Shown here: in pieces, positions 50,851-61,478 of the stretch
Numbering within the stretch: the stretch's first letter is position 1
Layout of the letters: every line of letters begins with the position of its first letter
Assembly: GCF_015693305.1 (NCBI RefSeq)
Contig: NZ_CP065138.1
Location: forward strand, 186,001-250,000
Source of the DNA: Sphingobium sp. Cam5-1
GTDB taxonomy: Bacteria; Pseudomonadota; Alphaproteobacteria; Sphingomonadales; Sphingomonadaceae
DNA: 64,000 bases
Direction: 5' to 3'
The notes under the pieces: generated by a model
Told to the model about the DNA's origin: nothing
The model's input: only the letters and a program-made list of their open reading frames with translations
Databases searched by the model: none
Program-made: the position numbers and the translations under genes

Positions 50851-51765
50851 TCAGATGAGCGGCCGTCCGCTGTTTCTATATTCGGGTCGGATGGTGGACG
50901 GCGGCAGCGTGTCTTGAGGCGCTGGGGGCGGAACAATGATAGGCGCTGCAACATCGGCACCGACGGGTTCGGCATAGCGCTCAGCGGCGCGTGGACTGGT
51001 CGGCCAAGCGCGAAGAGAGGGGCCTGACTGCCATTCCCGGCCGGGGTAGGGAATGCGAAACGCCGCCTCCGTTCCGTGAAATCCGGGCATCTGATAGAAG
51101 ATGTGAGCGCCGATTACGGCGACGGCGCGCTTCGATGCAGCCCATCCTGGATGGACGGCCAGCGTGTGGTAGAAGGTCGAAAGTCCCACCGGAGCATAGA
51201 CACGACCCGCGAGTGCCTGTTCCGCTATCCGGCGCGCGCGCGTCCAGCTTTGCACATGGTTGGCCCGTCCCATGGATCCGTCGCAACTGAAGGTGAATTG
51301 GCAAAGGGAATCGGTGCGCTCCGACCCCTGATAGACGACGCCGCAGACGCTATGTGGCCAGAGGGGGTTACGAACACGGTTGAGAACGACTTGAGCGACG
51401 GCGCGCTGGCCTTCTTCGGGTTCGTTGCCAGCTTCATAATAGATGGCGGAGGTAAGGCAGTTGATTGCCCGGTAGCTGTCCAGTGGTGTTTGCCCGCGAA
51501 AGGCAGCGGCCGGAGCGGCATTGACCGTCTCGAGCTTCAGGACATGCTGGCTGTTGCCGGGTGAAGCGGGGAGATCCTGAAAGACGCCGTCAACGAAGAA
51601 GTAGGCGGAGCCGGGGAAATTTTCGCCCGGCCTTTCCGCGACGGCATTGCGTGACGCTACGTCAGCCAGCATATCGAGCGGAGCGGCCGTGATCAGGCGC
51701 GGCAAGGCAAGCGCGATCAGCGCCAGGGCGGCCAATGCCATATGCCATAATCGCGCGCGCGCCAT
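50851..51765 (-). CDS. Cell wall hydrolase, SleB type
   Basis: 304 residues. An N-terminal membrane anchor (about 8-28) precedes a SleB/hydrolase_2 domain: NCLTSAIYYEAGNEPEEGQR, then AVAQVVLNRVRNPLWPHSVC and CQFTFSCDGSM, with the catalytic Glu in YYEAGNE. The C-terminus is Pro-rich. It cleaves peptidoglycan glycan strands. A long AT-rich gap lies downstream of its stop. Confidence 0.85.
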   Translation of the reverse strand: MARARLWHMALAALALIALALPRLITAAPLDMLADVASRNAVAERPGENFPGSAYFFVDGVFQDLPASPGNSQHVLKLETVNAAPAAAFRGQTPLDSYRAINCLTSAIYYEAGNEPEEGQRAVAQVVLNRVRNPLWPHSVCGVVYQGSERTDSLCQFTFSCDGSMGRANHVQSWTRARRIAEQALAGRVYAPVGLSTFYHTLAVHPGWAASKRAVAVIGAHIFYQMPGFHGTEAAFRIPYPGREWQSGPSLRAWPTSPRAAERYAEPVGADVAAPIIVPPPAPQDTLPPSTIRPEYRNSGRPLI

Positions 51766-51950
51766 GTCTGAAGCCGTCTGCTTTCACAAATTCATTGCGG
51801 CGGTGTGCCGCATGACCTGTCCTTAGCGCAAAAGCCTTGCCACTTTCTTCCCGCTCGATGCGATCTTTGCGCGGCAATGAAAACGGCTCTTTGGGTGGAT
51901 GAGCATTCCCTTGCTTGGCAAGCGTGCATCCGCTCCGCTATGCGGGGGAC

Positions 51951-52946
51951 ATGCTGGTTCAGAATGATAGCCTCGCCCTGATTGGCAACACGCCGATGGT
52001 ACGCCTTACCGGTCCATCGGAAGAGACGGGCTGCGACATTTTCGCCAAGTGCGAATTCGCCAATCCCGGCGCGTCGGTGAAAGACCGTGCCGCGCTCTTC
52101 ATCGTCAATGATGCGGAGGAAAAGGGGCTGTTGCAGCCGGGCGGCACGATCGTCGAAGGGACGGCGGGCAATACCGGCATCGGCTTGGCGCTGGTCGCCA
52201 ATGCGAAAGGCTATAAGACGATCATCGTCATGCCCGAGACCCAGAGCCGGGAGAAGATGGACACGCTGCGCGCACTGGGCGCCGAGCTGGTGACCGTGCC
52301 TGCCGCAGCCTATTCCAACCCCGGTCATTTCGTCCACACGTCCCGGCGGATCGCCGAAGAGACGGAGAATGCGGTCTGGGCCAATCAGTTCGACAATATC
52401 GCGAATCGCAAGGCGCATATCGTCGGTACGGCCGAGGAAATCTGGCAACAGCTGGAGGGGCAGATCGACGGCTTCACCTGCGCGGCGGGGACGGGTGGCA
52501 CGATCGCGGGTGTTGGCCTTGGCCTCAAGGCGCATGACGAGAATATCACCATTGCGCTGACCGACCCCTATGGCGCGGCGCTCTATAATTATTATGCCCA
52601 TGGCGAGTTGAAGGCGGAGGGATCGTCGGTGGCCGAGGGCATCGGGCAGGGCCGTATCACCGCCAATCTGGAAGGCGCGCCGATCGACACCCAGTTCCGC
52701 ATTTCCGATGAGGAAGGACTGCACTGGGTCGAGCGATTGCTGGCGGAGGAGGGGCTGTGCCTTGGTCTGTCGTCAGGGATCAACGTCGCAGGCGCGGTGT
52801 CGCTGGCACGTGAGCTGGGCCCAGGCAAGCGGATCGTCACCATCCTGTGCGACACGGGCTTCCGTTATCTGTCCACCCTCTACAATCGTGAGTGGCTGGA
52901 AGCGAAGGGCTTGACGGTCTTCCCCTGGCTCGCGCACAATCGCTGA
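51951..52946 (+). CDS. cysK: Cysteine synthase
   Basis: 331 residues, PLP-dependent. The PLP Lys is in NPGASVKDRAA, the phosphate-binding loop in AGTGGTIAGVG, and the substrate loop EGTAGNTGIG is present. It makes cysteine from O-acetylserine and sulfide. The ATG at 51951 is chosen because a GGGGG element precedes it, while an upstream TTG has none. Family length is about 310-330. Confidence 0.92.
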   Translation: MLVQNDSLALIGNTPMVRLTGPSEETGCDIFAKCEFANPGASVKDRAALFIVNDAEEKGLLQPGGTIVEGTAGNTGIGLALVANAKGYKTIIVMPETQSREKMDTLRALGAELVTVPAAAYSNPGHFVHTSRRIAEETENAVWANQFDNIANRKAHIVGTAEEIWQQLEGQIDGFTCAAGTGGTIAGVGLGLKAHDENITIALTDPYGAALYNYYAHGELKAEGSSVAEGIGQGRITANLEGAPIDTQFRISDEEGLHWVERLLAEEGLCLGLSSGINVAGAVSLARELGPGKRIVTILCDTGFRYLSTLYNREWLEAKGLTVFPWLAHNR

Positions 52947-52986
52947 TCGCCGACAAGGGTCGCGGCGAAAAGATAAAGAGCGCTTA

Positions 52987-53292
52987 ATGGCTGAACATCC
53001 CCGCCGACAGGAAGGGTTGCAGCGTGTCCAGATCGGCCTGACAGGGCTGGCGGGCGTGGTGCTCCTCGTGGGTCTGGCGAATATCGTGATCGACAAGGCG
53101 CGGATCGATGATCCGGCGGTCCCGCCGCCCACCGTGTCGACGCTGGACGTCAATGCAGTCGCGCCCAAGGAGCCTTTGGCGGAGCTGGGCGTGCAGCCCG
53201 CGCCGGAACAGCAGCCGATCGTCCCGGATCTTCAGCCGGACCCTAATCTGAGCAAGCCGATGGATCGCGACCCACAGCCATCCGGCCGCTGA
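52987..53292 (+). CDS. Small membrane protein, function unknown
   Basis: 101 residues. One hydrophobic segment (about 16-36, IGLTGLAGVVLLVGLANIVI) is followed by a Pro-rich tail (VPPPTVSTLDVNAVAPKEPL and onward). There is no recognised domain; a periplasmic Pro-rich tail would be on the far side of the helix. It lies about 40 bases after cysK and could be cotranscribed. Confidence 0.6.
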   Translation: MAEHPRRQEGLQRVQIGLTGLAGVVLLVGLANIVIDKARIDDPAVPPPTVSTLDVNAVAPKEPLAELGVQPAPEQQPIVPDLQPDPNLSKPMDRDPQPSGR

Positions 53293-53760
53293 AGGTCCGA
53301 ACCGAGCCGCGCATTGCCTGAAGGCGGCGCCACGCACATTCGTGATGTTTCGGCTGGGACCGACCTGGTCCTGCTCGGTGGCCCCCGCTGATCCCGGTTC
53401 TAATCGCTGTCATGCTGGGCCGGAGGCCGGGTGGCTTCGCGCGATATGCGCAGGGGCGCTGATCGGCGGGATTTTCTGGGCAATGTTGGGATCAGCCATT
53501 TTTGCGTGATTTAGCTGTTGGCGTGGCAGGTGTTGCTTGGCCCAACTCGTCTCAAGAAACGCGAAAACTAACACAGAACCAGAACAAAACGGGATTTCCC
53601 AAAATCTCCCGACTTTTCCCTTTTCTTGTGCCCCGGCCCTTGGTATCTAAAACGCATAGGGGTTTGTCAGGCTTTGCTAGTCCTGCGCACCGGGCCGCAA
53701 TGACGCGGGTTGGTGAGCGGCTGCCTGCGCCCCTGCGAACAGAGGGGCAGCAGTCCGCAC
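53293..53760 (+). other. 468-bp leader of the division cluster
   Basis: An upstream stretch without a supported gene precedes mraZ. It contains, 140 bases before the start, three exactly spaced TCCC repeats (53594-53620) that fit an MraZ operator. Farther upstream (53293-53500) nothing recognisable is seen; open frames here lack starts or family matches. The region near 53640 (TATCTAAAAC) could hold the promoter. Confidence 0.6.
53594..53620. promoter_or_regulatory. Candidate MraZ operator, three 10-bp-spaced repeats
   Basis: The minus strand reads GGGAAAA, GGGAGAT and GGGAAAT, each exactly 10 bases apart, a direct-repeat pattern matching known MraZ boxes (GGGAA or TGGG with 10-bp period). 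It lies upstream of mraZ, the usual autoregulation site. Confidence 0.65.
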
Positions 53761-54258
53761 GTGCCGGAAATCATTCTCTTTACAGGCAACGCGTTCAGCG
53801 TAGCGGACGGCAAGGGCCGGTTCGTGCTGCCTCTGGAGATGCGTCGGCAGGTCAAGCTGTCCAGCGGCGGCGAAACGCGGCTGTATCTCTCCGTCCATGG
53901 CGACAACCCCTGCGCCACGGGCTTTGGAGAATCGCATCGCCGTTTCCTGTTCACCGAAGTCGAGGAACTGGCTCGCGAAGCACGGGCGCATGGCCGCGAC
54001 TATAATGCCGACCTGGAGCTGGAACGCCGACTCGGCACGATCGAGGAGGTGAATTTCGACGACGGCGGCCGCTTTGCCATGCATCCGGACATCAAGGATG
54101 AATATGGCATCACCGATGCTGTCTTCTTCTATGGCGTGGGTCGCTATATCCAGATCTGGAAGCCGGAAACGCTGGTCGACAGCAAGGATCGCCCCGAACT
54201 GATCCGCAACAAGGTGCGCCGCTGGCTGGACCAGCGCATGGCGGGGGACGGCAAGTGA
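53761..54258 (+). CDS. mraZ: Transcriptional regulator MraZ
   Basis: 165 residues from the GTG at 53761 ([23 protein letters not shown]). Two AbrB-like SpoVT domains are present, the first with [20 protein letters not shown] and the second around [21 protein letters not shown]. It binds direct repeats upstream of the dcw operon and controls it. It is the first gene of the division cluster and overlaps rsmH by four bases. Confidence 0.93.
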   Translation: MPEIILFTGNAFSVADGKGRFVLPLEMRRQVKLSSGGETRLYLSVHGDNPCATGFGESHRRFLFTEVEELAREARAHGRDYNADLELERRLGTIEEVNFDDGGRFAMHPDIKDEYGITDAVFFYGVGRYIQIWKPETLVDSKDRPELIRNKVRRWLDQRMAGDGK

Positions 54259-55226
54259 CCGCTCCTGCCGATCTGGATCGTCACATCCCGGTTCTGCTCA
54301 ACGAAGTGCTGCACGCCCTCGCCATCAACCCCGGCGAGATTCATGTTGATGGCACGTTCGGCGCGGGCGGTTATTCCAGTGCGATGGCGGCGCAGGGCGC
54401 GAAGGTTTTTGCCTTCGACCGCGATCCCGATGCCATCCGGGAAGGCGAGGCGCTGGCGAAGGAGAAGGGCATCACCCTGATCGCCGGGGAATTTTCCCGC
54501 ATGGAGCAATTGCTGGCTGACCGGGGTGTCACCTCGGTCGCCGGCGTGACGCTCGACATCGGTGTGTCTTCGATGCAGCTCGACCGGCCGGAGCGCGGCT
54601 TTTCCTTTCAGGCGGACGGCCCCCTCACCATGACGATGAGCCAGAACGGGATGAGCGCCGCCGATTTCCTGAACAACGCCCCTGAGCAGGAGATTGCCGA
54701 CGTCCTCTATCGCTATGGCGAGGAACCGCGCTCGCGCCGCGTTGCTCGTGCGATTGTGGAAGCGCGTCCGTTGGAGCGCACCGGTCAACTCGCAAGCGTC
54801 GTTCGCCGGGCGCTAGGCCACAAGCCACACGACAAGAAGGACCCGGCAACCCGCACCTTCCAGGCGATCCGCATCCATGTGAATCGCGAGCTGGAAGAAT
54901 TGGAGCGTGGGCTGGAAGCCGCGGAAGCGATGCTGGAAGAGGGCGGTCGATTGGCCGTGGTGACTTTCCACAGCCTGGAAGACCGTATCGTCAAGCAGTT
55001 CTTGCGGCAGCGCAGTGGCGGGGAAGGTGCGGGATCGCGCCATTTGCCGGAACGCAAGGCCGCCGCCGAGCCTACCTTTCACAAACCGGCCAAAGCCATT
55101 CGCCCCGGCGAGGCAGAGCTGGCCCGCAACCCGCGTGCACGCTCCGCGACTCTGCGCAGCGCCGTTCGTACATCAGCCGCCATTCCTTCCCGGTCCAGTT
55201 CTTCTTCCAGGAGCGCCCGCCCATGA
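54255..55226 (+). CDS. rsmH: 16S rRNA m4C1402 methyltransferase RsmH
   Basis: 323 residues, also called MraW. The SAM-binding block [20 protein letters not shown], then [10 protein letters not shown] and the [18 protein letters not shown] block identify it. The GTG start overlaps the mraZ stop. It methylates the N4 of C1402. The C-terminus is a Ser/Arg-rich tail. Confidence 0.95.
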   Translation: MTAPADLDRHIPVLLNEVLHALAINPGEIHVDGTFGAGGYSSAMAAQGAKVFAFDRDPDAIREGEALAKEKGITLIAGEFSRMEQLLADRGVTSVAGVTLDIGVSSMQLDRPERGFSFQADGPLTMTMSQNGMSAADFLNNAPEQEIADVLYRYGEEPRSRRVARAIVEARPLERTGQLASVVRRALGHKPHDKKDPATRTFQAIRIHVNRELEELERGLEAAEAMLEEGGRLAVVTFHSLEDRIVKQFLRQRSGGEGAGSRHLPERKAAAEPTFHKPAKAIRPGEAELARNPRARSATLRSAVRTSAAIPSRSSSSSRSARP

Positions 55227-55873
55227 TCGCGGTGAAGAGGTTGCAGAGCCTGATCTGGATACTGCTCGTCGCGCTGGGTGCGCTTGGCGCCTATCTGGTA
55301 TCGCTGAAAGTCGCGACCGAGCGTAACGAACTGATGAAGGTGCAGACGCAGATCGCGCGGGCGCGGGCGGACATTCGCTATCTGGAAACGGAGTTCAGCG
55401 CGCGAGCGAGCATGCGGCAGCTGGAGCGCTGGAATCAGGATGATTTCATGTACGCGACGCCGACCGCGCAGCAATATCTGGGCGGTGAGCGGGCGCTGGC
55501 GAACCTGGATGGCATCCAGCCTAACGGCCCCGACTATGTCGCGCCGCCTGTGATGGTGGCGATGGTCGAAAGCCCTGCCGACCTGCCATCTGCGCCGCAG
55601 GCCGCCCCGGCGAGTCCCGCCGCGACCCAGATCCGCAGCGATATCGCGGTGATCCGCGAAGCGCATGCGGCTGATAATGTCGAAAAGATTGTCAAACCCG
55701 CTGCCAAGACCGCTGCCGAAAAGGCGAAGGACGATGCGGACGTGTCGAAGCCCAATCCGGTGGCTCGCCACGCGGAACGGATGGCGATGCTGGATGCCAA
55801 GCTGCTTGACGACAGCACCATCGGCGACATCAGCGCCAAGGCGGCGCGCGAACGCAAGAAAGGCGCGCGCTGA
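55223..55873 (+). CDS. ftsL: Cell division protein FtsL, long form
   Basis: 216 residues. A short cytoplasmic part and one membrane helix (about 5-25, [20 protein letters not shown]) precede a coiled-coil ([20 protein letters not shown]) and a long Ala-rich periplasmic extension. It works with FtsB and FtsQ to recruit FtsW and FtsI. Enterobacterial FtsL has about 120 residues, so the extension is unusual in length. It sits between rsmH and ftsI as expected and overlaps both. Confidence 0.85.
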   Translation: MIAVKRLQSLIWILLVALGALGAYLVSLKVATERNELMKVQTQIARARADIRYLETEFSARASMRQLERWNQDDFMYATPTAQQYLGGERALANLDGIQPNGPDYVAPPVMVAMVESPADLPSAPQAAPASPAATQIRSDIAVIREAHAADNVEKIVKPAAKTAAEKAKDDADVSKPNPVARHAERMAMLDAKLLDDSTIGDISAKAARERKKGAR

Positions 55874-57585
55874 TGGCAACGATCATCGTTCAGCCGGGCG
55901 GCGCCAGGGCAGGCAAGCAGCGGGTTGACCTGACGGCGGTTGCGCACAACCGGCTGATGTTGCTGCTGATCCTGTTCATGGCGATCACGGCGGTGGTGAT
56001 TTTACGGCTCACCTGGGTGGGCATCTTCGCGCATGGCGCTAGCGGCGATGGCGCCGTTTCGGGCCTGCTTCCCGCCCGCGCTGACATCGTCGATCGTAAT
56101 GGCGTGCCCCTTGCCCGCACGATGGATGCCTATTCCATTGCCGTGCGCCCGTCGAAGCTGATTGGTGAGCCTGCCGAGCTTGCGCGCAAACTACACGAAA
56201 TTTTCCCTGATGAACCCGAAGCGGCTTTCTACAAGAAGCTGACGGGCAAGGGCTGGGCCTATCTGCGTCGCCGCGCGCTGCCGGAAGAAGTGGCGGCGGT
56301 GAATGCGTTGGGCGAGATCGGCATCGAATTTCCCCGTGAGAAGGAACGCCTGTATCCCCAGCGCAGCTTGGCGGCGCATGTGCTCGGCTTTGCGCCCAAT
56401 GCCGACGGGCAGGGCGGCATGGGGGTCGAAGCGGCGTTCAATGACCGGCTGACCGATCCGGCGCTGCGCGGGCAGCCTTTTGCCATTTCGATCGACAGCC
56501 GGGTGCAGGGCGCGCTGGAAAGCGAGCTTTACGCTCAGATGGTGGCGCAAAATGCCAAGGGCGCGGGCGGCATCATCATGGATGCAAACACCGGCGAAGT
56601 GATCGCGATGGCGTCAATCCCTGTGTTCGACCCCAACAAGCTGCAAAATTACGCGGGCAAGAAATGCAGCGAATCGCCGCTCTGTAACCATATGGTCCAG
56701 GCGCGCTACGAACTGGGTTCGACGTTCAAGCCATTGTCGATCGGCGAGGCGATGGATCGCGGCGTCGTCACTTCAATGGCGAAGCGCTACGACGCGACCG
56801 CCCCGCTTGCGGTGGCCGGGTTCAAGATCAAGGACGACCATGCGCTCGGTCGCTGGATCAATGTGCCGGAAATATTGGTGCACAGCTCCAACATCGGAAC
56901 GGCGCGGATCGCCGATGAAATGGGCGCCGCGCCGATGCAGCAGCTGTTCCGCAATCTGCAATTCGACCAGCGGGCGCCCATCGAGCTGAAAGAACGCGCC
57001 AAGAGCATCTGGCCTTATAATTGGGGCCGCATAACGACGATGACCGTGTCCTATGGTCATGGCATCGCCGTGACGCCGCTGCACCTTGCCGCCGCCTATG
57101 CGGCATTGGTGAACGGGGGCATCTGGCGGCCCGCCACCTTGCGCAAGCTGCACGCCAATGAAGTGCCCGAAGGCCATCGCGTCTTTTCGGCTGCAACCAG
57201 TGCGCGGATGCGGCAGCTGTTGCGGATGATCGTCGCGGCAGGTACAGGTCGCAGCGCCGACGCCAAGGGATTCCGGGTGGGCGGCAAGACGGGTTCCGCC
57301 GAGAAGCCTGAAGAAGGCCGGTACAACAAGAGTTCACTGGTGACGACTTTCGCGTCCGCATTTCCGATGGATAATCCCCGCTACGTCGTGCTGACGATGA
57401 TGGACGAGCCTAAGGGCAACGCGCAGACTTTCGGCCTGCGCACGGCTGCCTGGACGGCCGCGCCGGTGGTCAAGCGCGTGATCGAACGCACCGCCCCGAT
57501 GCTGGGTGTGCTGCCCGATGAACGGCGGGACGTCGATATTTCCGACCTCATGCCCCTGCTTGGGCAGGACAAGGACAAGGATTGA
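55873..57585 (+). CDS. ftsI: Peptidoglycan transpeptidase FtsI (PBP3)
   Basis: 570 residues. One membrane helix (about 30-50), a PBP dimer domain and the transpeptidase domain with the Ser-x-x-Lys motif at Ser283-Lys286 (GSTFKP), SxN at Ser338-Asn340 and KTG at Lys472-Gly474. It is the septal cross-linking enzyme and works with FtsW. No beta-lactamase-like changes are obvious. It lies before murE. Confidence 0.95.
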   Translation: MATIIVQPGGARAGKQRVDLTAVAHNRLMLLLILFMAITAVVILRLTWVGIFAHGASGDGAVSGLLPARADIVDRNGVPLARTMDAYSIAVRPSKLIGEPAELARKLHEIFPDEPEAAFYKKLTGKGWAYLRRRALPEEVAAVNALGEIGIEFPREKERLYPQRSLAAHVLGFAPNADGQGGMGVEAAFNDRLTDPALRGQPFAISIDSRVQGALESELYAQMVAQNAKGAGGIIMDANTGEVIAMASIPVFDPNKLQNYAGKKCSESPLCNHMVQARYELGSTFKPLSIGEAMDRGVVTSMAKRYDATAPLAVAGFKIKDDHALGRWINVPEILVHSSNIGTARIADEMGAAPMQQLFRNLQFDQRAPIELKERAKSIWPYNWGRITTMTVSYGHGIAVTPLHLAAAYAALVNGGIWRPATLRKLHANEVPEGHRVFSAATSARMRQLLRMIVAAGTGRSADAKGFRVGGKTGSAEKPEEGRYNKSSLVTTFASAFPMDNPRYVVLTMMDEPKGNAQTFGLRTAAWTAAPVVKRVIERTAPMLGVLPDERRDVDISDLMPLLGQDKDKD

Positions 57586-57586
57586 G

Positions 57587-59029
57587 ATGCGCCTCGGGTC
57601 GCTTATCGAGGGGCTGGATGTGAAGCTCGACACGGGGGCGCCGCTGGACGCTTCGGTGTCGGGCTTCGCGATCGATAACCGGAAGGTTGCGCCGGGCACG
57701 GTCTTTGGCGCCTTCCAGGGACTGAGGGTGAATGGCGAGGATTTCATCGCCGACGCCGTGCGCGCGGGTGCTGTTGCGGTCGTCGCGCGGCCGGAGGCTA
57801 AGGTGGAGGGGACGGTCCATATCGCCCATGACAATCCCCGCCGCTTTTTCGCCTTGCTTGCCGCTCGCTATTTCGCGCCTTTCCCAGAAGTAACCGTTGC
57901 CGTCACCGGCACCAACGGCAAGACATCGACCGTCGAGTTGGCCCGCCAGCTTTGGCGCATGCTCGGCCATCATTCCGCTTCGATCGGCACACTCGGCGTC
58001 ACGACCTCCGTCGATCAGGTATCGACGGGTCTGACGACGCCGGACATCGTTACGTTTCTGTCCAACATGTCGGGGCTGAAGCGCGAGGGTATTACCCACG
58101 CAGCCTTCGAAGCGTCGAGCCATGGCCTTGCGCAATATCGGACGGAAGGACTGCCGGTGTCGGCGGCCGCCTTCACCAATCTGTCGCGCGATCATCTCGA
58201 TTATCATGGCGACATGGACAGCTATTTCGACGCCAAGATGCGGCTGTTCGACGAAGTCGTCGCGTCTGATGGCACCGCTGTCGTCTGGGCCGACGACGCA
58301 TGGTCGGACAAGGTCATCCAGCGAGCTACGAAGCGGGGGCTTCGTGTGCTGAGCGTCGGGGTGCAGGGGCAGGCATTGCGCCTTGCCAACCGCACCCCGA
58401 CCCAGTTGGGCCAGGCGCTGGAAATCGAGGTCGGGGGTAAGCTCGACAAGGTCAACCTGCCGCTGATCGGCGCCTATCAGGCCGCGAACGCCTTGACCGC
58501 CGCCGGGCTCGTCATTGCAGGCGGCGAGGATGTGGCGAAGGTTCTGGAACTGCTTGGCCGGGTTCAGCCGGTGCGCGGCCGTCTGGAGCGGGCAGTGATC
58601 ACAAAGGCAGGCGCGCCCATCTATGTCGATTATGCGCATACGCCCGATGGACTGCGCGCCGCGATCGAAGCGCTGCGGCCCCATACGCGCGGCAAGCTGA
58701 TCGTGCTGTTCGGCGCTGGCGGCGATCGCGATGCTGGCAAGCGGCCGCAGATGGGCAAGGTTGCCGCAGAGTTGGCTGATCATGTCATCGTCACGGACGA
58801 CAATCCCCGATCAGAGGACCCGTCCGCCATTCGCGCCGCCGTCATGGAGGGGGCGTCGGGCGCGGAGGAAATTGGTGGCCGCCGGGCCGCCATCGCCGCC
58901 GCCATTGCGCGGGCCGGTGGGGATGATATCGTGCTGCTCGCGGGCAAGGGGCATGAACAGGGGCAGATCATCGGCGATCGGGTGTTGCCGTTCGACGATG
59001 TCACTGTTGCCCGGGAGTGCGCTGGGTGA
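57587..59029 (+). CDS. murE: UDP-MurNAc-L-Ala-D-Glu:meso-DAP ligase MurE
   Basis: 480 residues from the ATG at 57587, two bases after ftsI. The ATP site is VTGTNGKTST, the middle domain and the DNPRSEDP motif mark a meso-DAP-adding enzyme rather than a Lys-adding one, and the carbamylated Lys region is intact. It adds the third residue of the peptide stem. It overlaps murF by four bases (GTGA). Confidence 0.95.
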   Translation: MRLGSLIEGLDVKLDTGAPLDASVSGFAIDNRKVAPGTVFGAFQGLRVNGEDFIADAVRAGAVAVVARPEAKVEGTVHIAHDNPRRFFALLAARYFAPFPEVTVAVTGTNGKTSTVELARQLWRMLGHHSASIGTLGVTTSVDQVSTGLTTPDIVTFLSNMSGLKREGITHAAFEASSHGLAQYRTEGLPVSAAAFTNLSRDHLDYHGDMDSYFDAKMRLFDEVVASDGTAVVWADDAWSDKVIQRATKRGLRVLSVGVQGQALRLANRTPTQLGQALEIEVGGKLDKVNLPLIGAYQAANALTAAGLVIAGGEDVAKVLELLGRVQPVRGRLERAVITKAGAPIYVDYAHTPDGLRAAIEALRPHTRGKLIVLFGAGGDRDAGKRPQMGKVAAELADHVIVTDDNPRSEDPSAIRAAVMEGASGAEEIGGRRAAIAAAIARAGGDDIVLLAGKGHEQGQIIGDRVLPFDDVTVARECAG

Positions 59030-60405
59030 GCGAGCTTTGGACTTCCGAGGAAATAGCGCAGGCTACAGGGGGTGCCGCTTCGGCACCCTTCGCCGTTTCG
59101 GGCGTCGCCTTCGATAGCCGCGAAGTGACCAATGGTGACTTGTTCGTCGCGATGAAGGGCGAGACGACGGACGGCCATCATTACATCGACAAGGCTTTCG
59201 GTCAGGGCGCGGCTGGCGCGATTGTCAGTGAGCCTGTTCCTCAACCTCATATATTGGTTCCCGACAGTGCCGCTGCGCTGGAAGCGCTGGGTCGCGCGTC
59301 GCGTGCGCGCATGCAGGGCAAGGTGGTTGGGGTCACGGGATCAGTCGGCAAGACCGGCACCAAGGAAGCTCTGTTCCAGGCGCTGGACCGCAGCTGTCCG
59401 GGTCAGGTGCATCGGTCGGTCAAGAGCTACAATAATCATGTCGGCGTGCCGCTCAGCCTGTCCCGCATGCCCCGCGCGTCGGCCTTTGGCGTGTTCGAAA
59501 TGGGCATGAACCATGCCGGTGAACTGGCGCAGTTGACGCGGCAGGTGCGGCCGCATGTCGCCATCGTGACCGCCATCGCCCCGGCCCACATCGAATTTTT
59601 CGGCACCGAAGAGAAGATCGCGCAGGCCAAGGCGGAGATATTCGAAGGGCTTGAACCCGACGGCACGGCGGTCATTCCCTATGACAGCCCGCATGTCGCG
59701 ACGCTCTACGCAAAGGCGGAGCAGCATGCCTCCCGCATCCTGACCTTCGGTTTTGACGAAGAGGCCGATGTGCGCGCGCGTGACATGGTTCCGGCGGCAA
59801 ACGGCGGCACATTGGTCACGGCCACGCTGCCCAGCGCCGAACTCTGCTTCACCGTGGGTGCGCCCGGCGAACATTGGGTTTCCAACGCGCTGGCCGTGCT
59901 CGCGGCGGTCGAGGCATTGGGCGGCGATCTGGCTGCTGCGGGTCTGGCGCTCGCCGAAATGCCGGGCCTGCCTGGCCGTGGCGAGCGGCGGTCTGTCGCC
60001 GTTTCGGGCGGCGAAGCGCTGCTGATCGATGAAAGCTACAATGCCAATCCGCTAAGCATGGCCGCCACGCTCAAGCAGTTGGGCAAGGAAAATGCGAGCC
60101 GCCGCATCGCCGTGCTGGGCGGCATGCGGGAATTGGGCGATCGCAGCCACGAACTCCATGCCGGACTTGCCGAGCCGCTTGCCGCCGGTCAGGTCGACTA
60201 TGCCATTCTGGTGGGCGATGAAATGAAACCGCTGGCCGAGGCGCTGCACGGTCAGCAGTTGGCCTTTGATCATGTGCCGGATACGGCGGCCGCCACCAAT
60301 CTCATTCGGACGGAAATGCGCGCTGGCGACGCCATATTGGTCAAGGGCTCGAACGGCATCGGCCTGTCCCGCCTGGTCGCCGCGCTTGGGGAACATAGGA
60401 ACTGA
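59026..60405 (+). CDS. murF: UDP-MurNAc-tripeptide:D-Ala-D-Ala ligase MurF
   Basis: 459 residues from the GTG at 59026 ([15 protein letters not shown]). The ATP site is [11 protein letters not shown]; the [19 protein letters not shown] and [20 protein letters not shown] blocks, read in parts, are typical. It adds D-Ala-D-Ala. It overlaps mraY (TGATG). Confidence 0.95.
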   Translation: MSELWTSEEIAQATGGAASAPFAVSGVAFDSREVTNGDLFVAMKGETTDGHHYIDKAFGQGAAGAIVSEPVPQPHILVPDSAAALEALGRASRARMQGKVVGVTGSVGKTGTKEALFQALDRSCPGQVHRSVKSYNNHVGVPLSLSRMPRASAFGVFEMGMNHAGELAQLTRQVRPHVAIVTAIAPAHIEFFGTEEKIAQAKAEIFEGLEPDGTAVIPYDSPHVATLYAKAEQHASRILTFGFDEEADVRARDMVPAANGGTLVTATLPSAELCFTVGAPGEHWVSNALAVLAAVEALGGDLAAAGLALAEMPGLPGRGERRSVAVSGGEALLIDESYNANPLSMAATLKQLGKENASRRIAVLGGMRELGDRSHELHAGLAEPLAAGQVDYAILVGDEMKPLAEALHGQQLAFDHVPDTAAATNLIRTEMRAGDAILVKGSNGIGLSRLVAALGEHRN

Positions 60406-61478
60406 TGCTCTACTGGCTCGCCCAGACTATGGATTTCGCGGGGGTTTTCAACCTCATCCGCTATCTTAGCTTCCGCGCGGGCGCGACGATCGCGACGGCC
60501 TTCGTCATCGGCCTTGTGCTGGGTCCGCGCTTCATCGGCTGGCTGCGGGTGCGGCAGGGTAAGGGTCAGCCGATCCGTGATGATGGTCCGCAGACCCATC
60601 TGGCAAAGCGCGGCACGCCGACCATGGGCGGGTTGATGATCCTTACCTCCATGATCACATCGGTGCTGCTCTGGATGGATTTGTCATCCATCTATGTTTG
60701 GGCGTGCCTGTTCGTGACGCTGGGTTTCGGCGCGATCGGCTTCCTCGATGATTATGACAAGGTTACGAAGGCCAGCCACAAAGGGCTGTCGGGCAAGATG
60801 CGCCTGGCGTTCGAATTCCTGATTGCGGGCATAGCGGCCTGGTTGATCGTCAACCAGCACGGGAATACGGCGCTCTACCTGCCTTTCTACAATGGTCCGG
60901 CGATTGAGCTTGGCCCCTTCTACTTCCTCTTCGCTGCATTCGTGATCGTGGCGTTCGGCAACGCTGTGAACCTTACCGATGGTCTCGATGGCCTTGCGAC
61001 CATGCCGGTCATCATCGCCTGCATGGCGTTCATGGCGATCGTCTATCTGGTCGGTCGCGCGGACTTTGCGGCCTATCTTGGCATCCCGCATGTGCCGGGC
61101 GCGGGCAATCTCACCATATTGTGCGGTGCGATCATTGGGGCAGGTTTGGCCTTCCTCTGGTTCAACGCCCCGCCTGCCGCCGTATTCATGGGTGATACCG
61201 GCAGCCTTGCGCTGGGCGGGACTATCGGCGTGATCGCGGTGACCGCGCATCATGAAATCGTGCTGGGCGTGATTGGCGGCCTGTTTGTGGTCGAGGCGAT
61301 GAGCGTGATCATCCAGGTCTTCTTCTACAAGCGCACCGGCAAACGTGTGTTCAAGATGGCCCCGATCCACCATCATTTCGAGCAGCTGGGCTGGGCCGAA
61401 CCGACGGTCGTGATCCGCTTCTGGATCATCTCCTTCGTGCTGGCCCTTGCCGGTCTCGCTACGCTGAAGCTGCGGTGA
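60405..61478 (+). CDS. mraY: Phospho-MurNAc-pentapeptide translocase MraY
   Basis: 357 residues with ten membrane segments. It attaches the precursor to undecaprenyl phosphate to make lipid I. The conserved loops [36 protein letters not shown] and [11 protein letters not shown] carry the catalytic Asp residues and the His motif. It overlaps murF and murD. Confidence 0.96.
   Translation: MLYWLAQTMDFAGVFNLIRYLSFRAGATIATAFVIGLVLGPRFIGWLRVRQGKGQPIRDDGPQTHLAKRGTPTMGGLMILTSMITSVLLWMDLSSIYVWACLFVTLGFGAIGFLDDYDKVTKASHKGLSGKMRLAFEFLIAGIAAWLIVNQHGNTALYLPFYNGPAIELGPFYFLFAAFVIVAFGNAVNLTDGLDGLATMPVIIACMAFMAIVYLVGRADFAAYLGIPHVPGAGNLTILCGAIIGAGLAFLWFNAPPAAVFMGDTGSLALGGTIGVIAVTAHHEIVLGVIGGLFVVEAMSVIIQVFFYKRTGKRVFKMAPIHHHFEQLGWAEPTVVIRFWIISFVLALAGLATLKLR

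Noticed and set aside
52805..52820. CACGTG within cysK as a fourth copy of the small hairpin
   Set aside because: It lacks the GAG/CTC core and complementary arms, and lies in conserved coding sequence.
53755..53770. GCACGTGC at the mraZ start as another hairpin copy
   Set aside because: Only the eight-base palindrome matches; the flanks are not complementary and the GTG belongs to the mraZ start.
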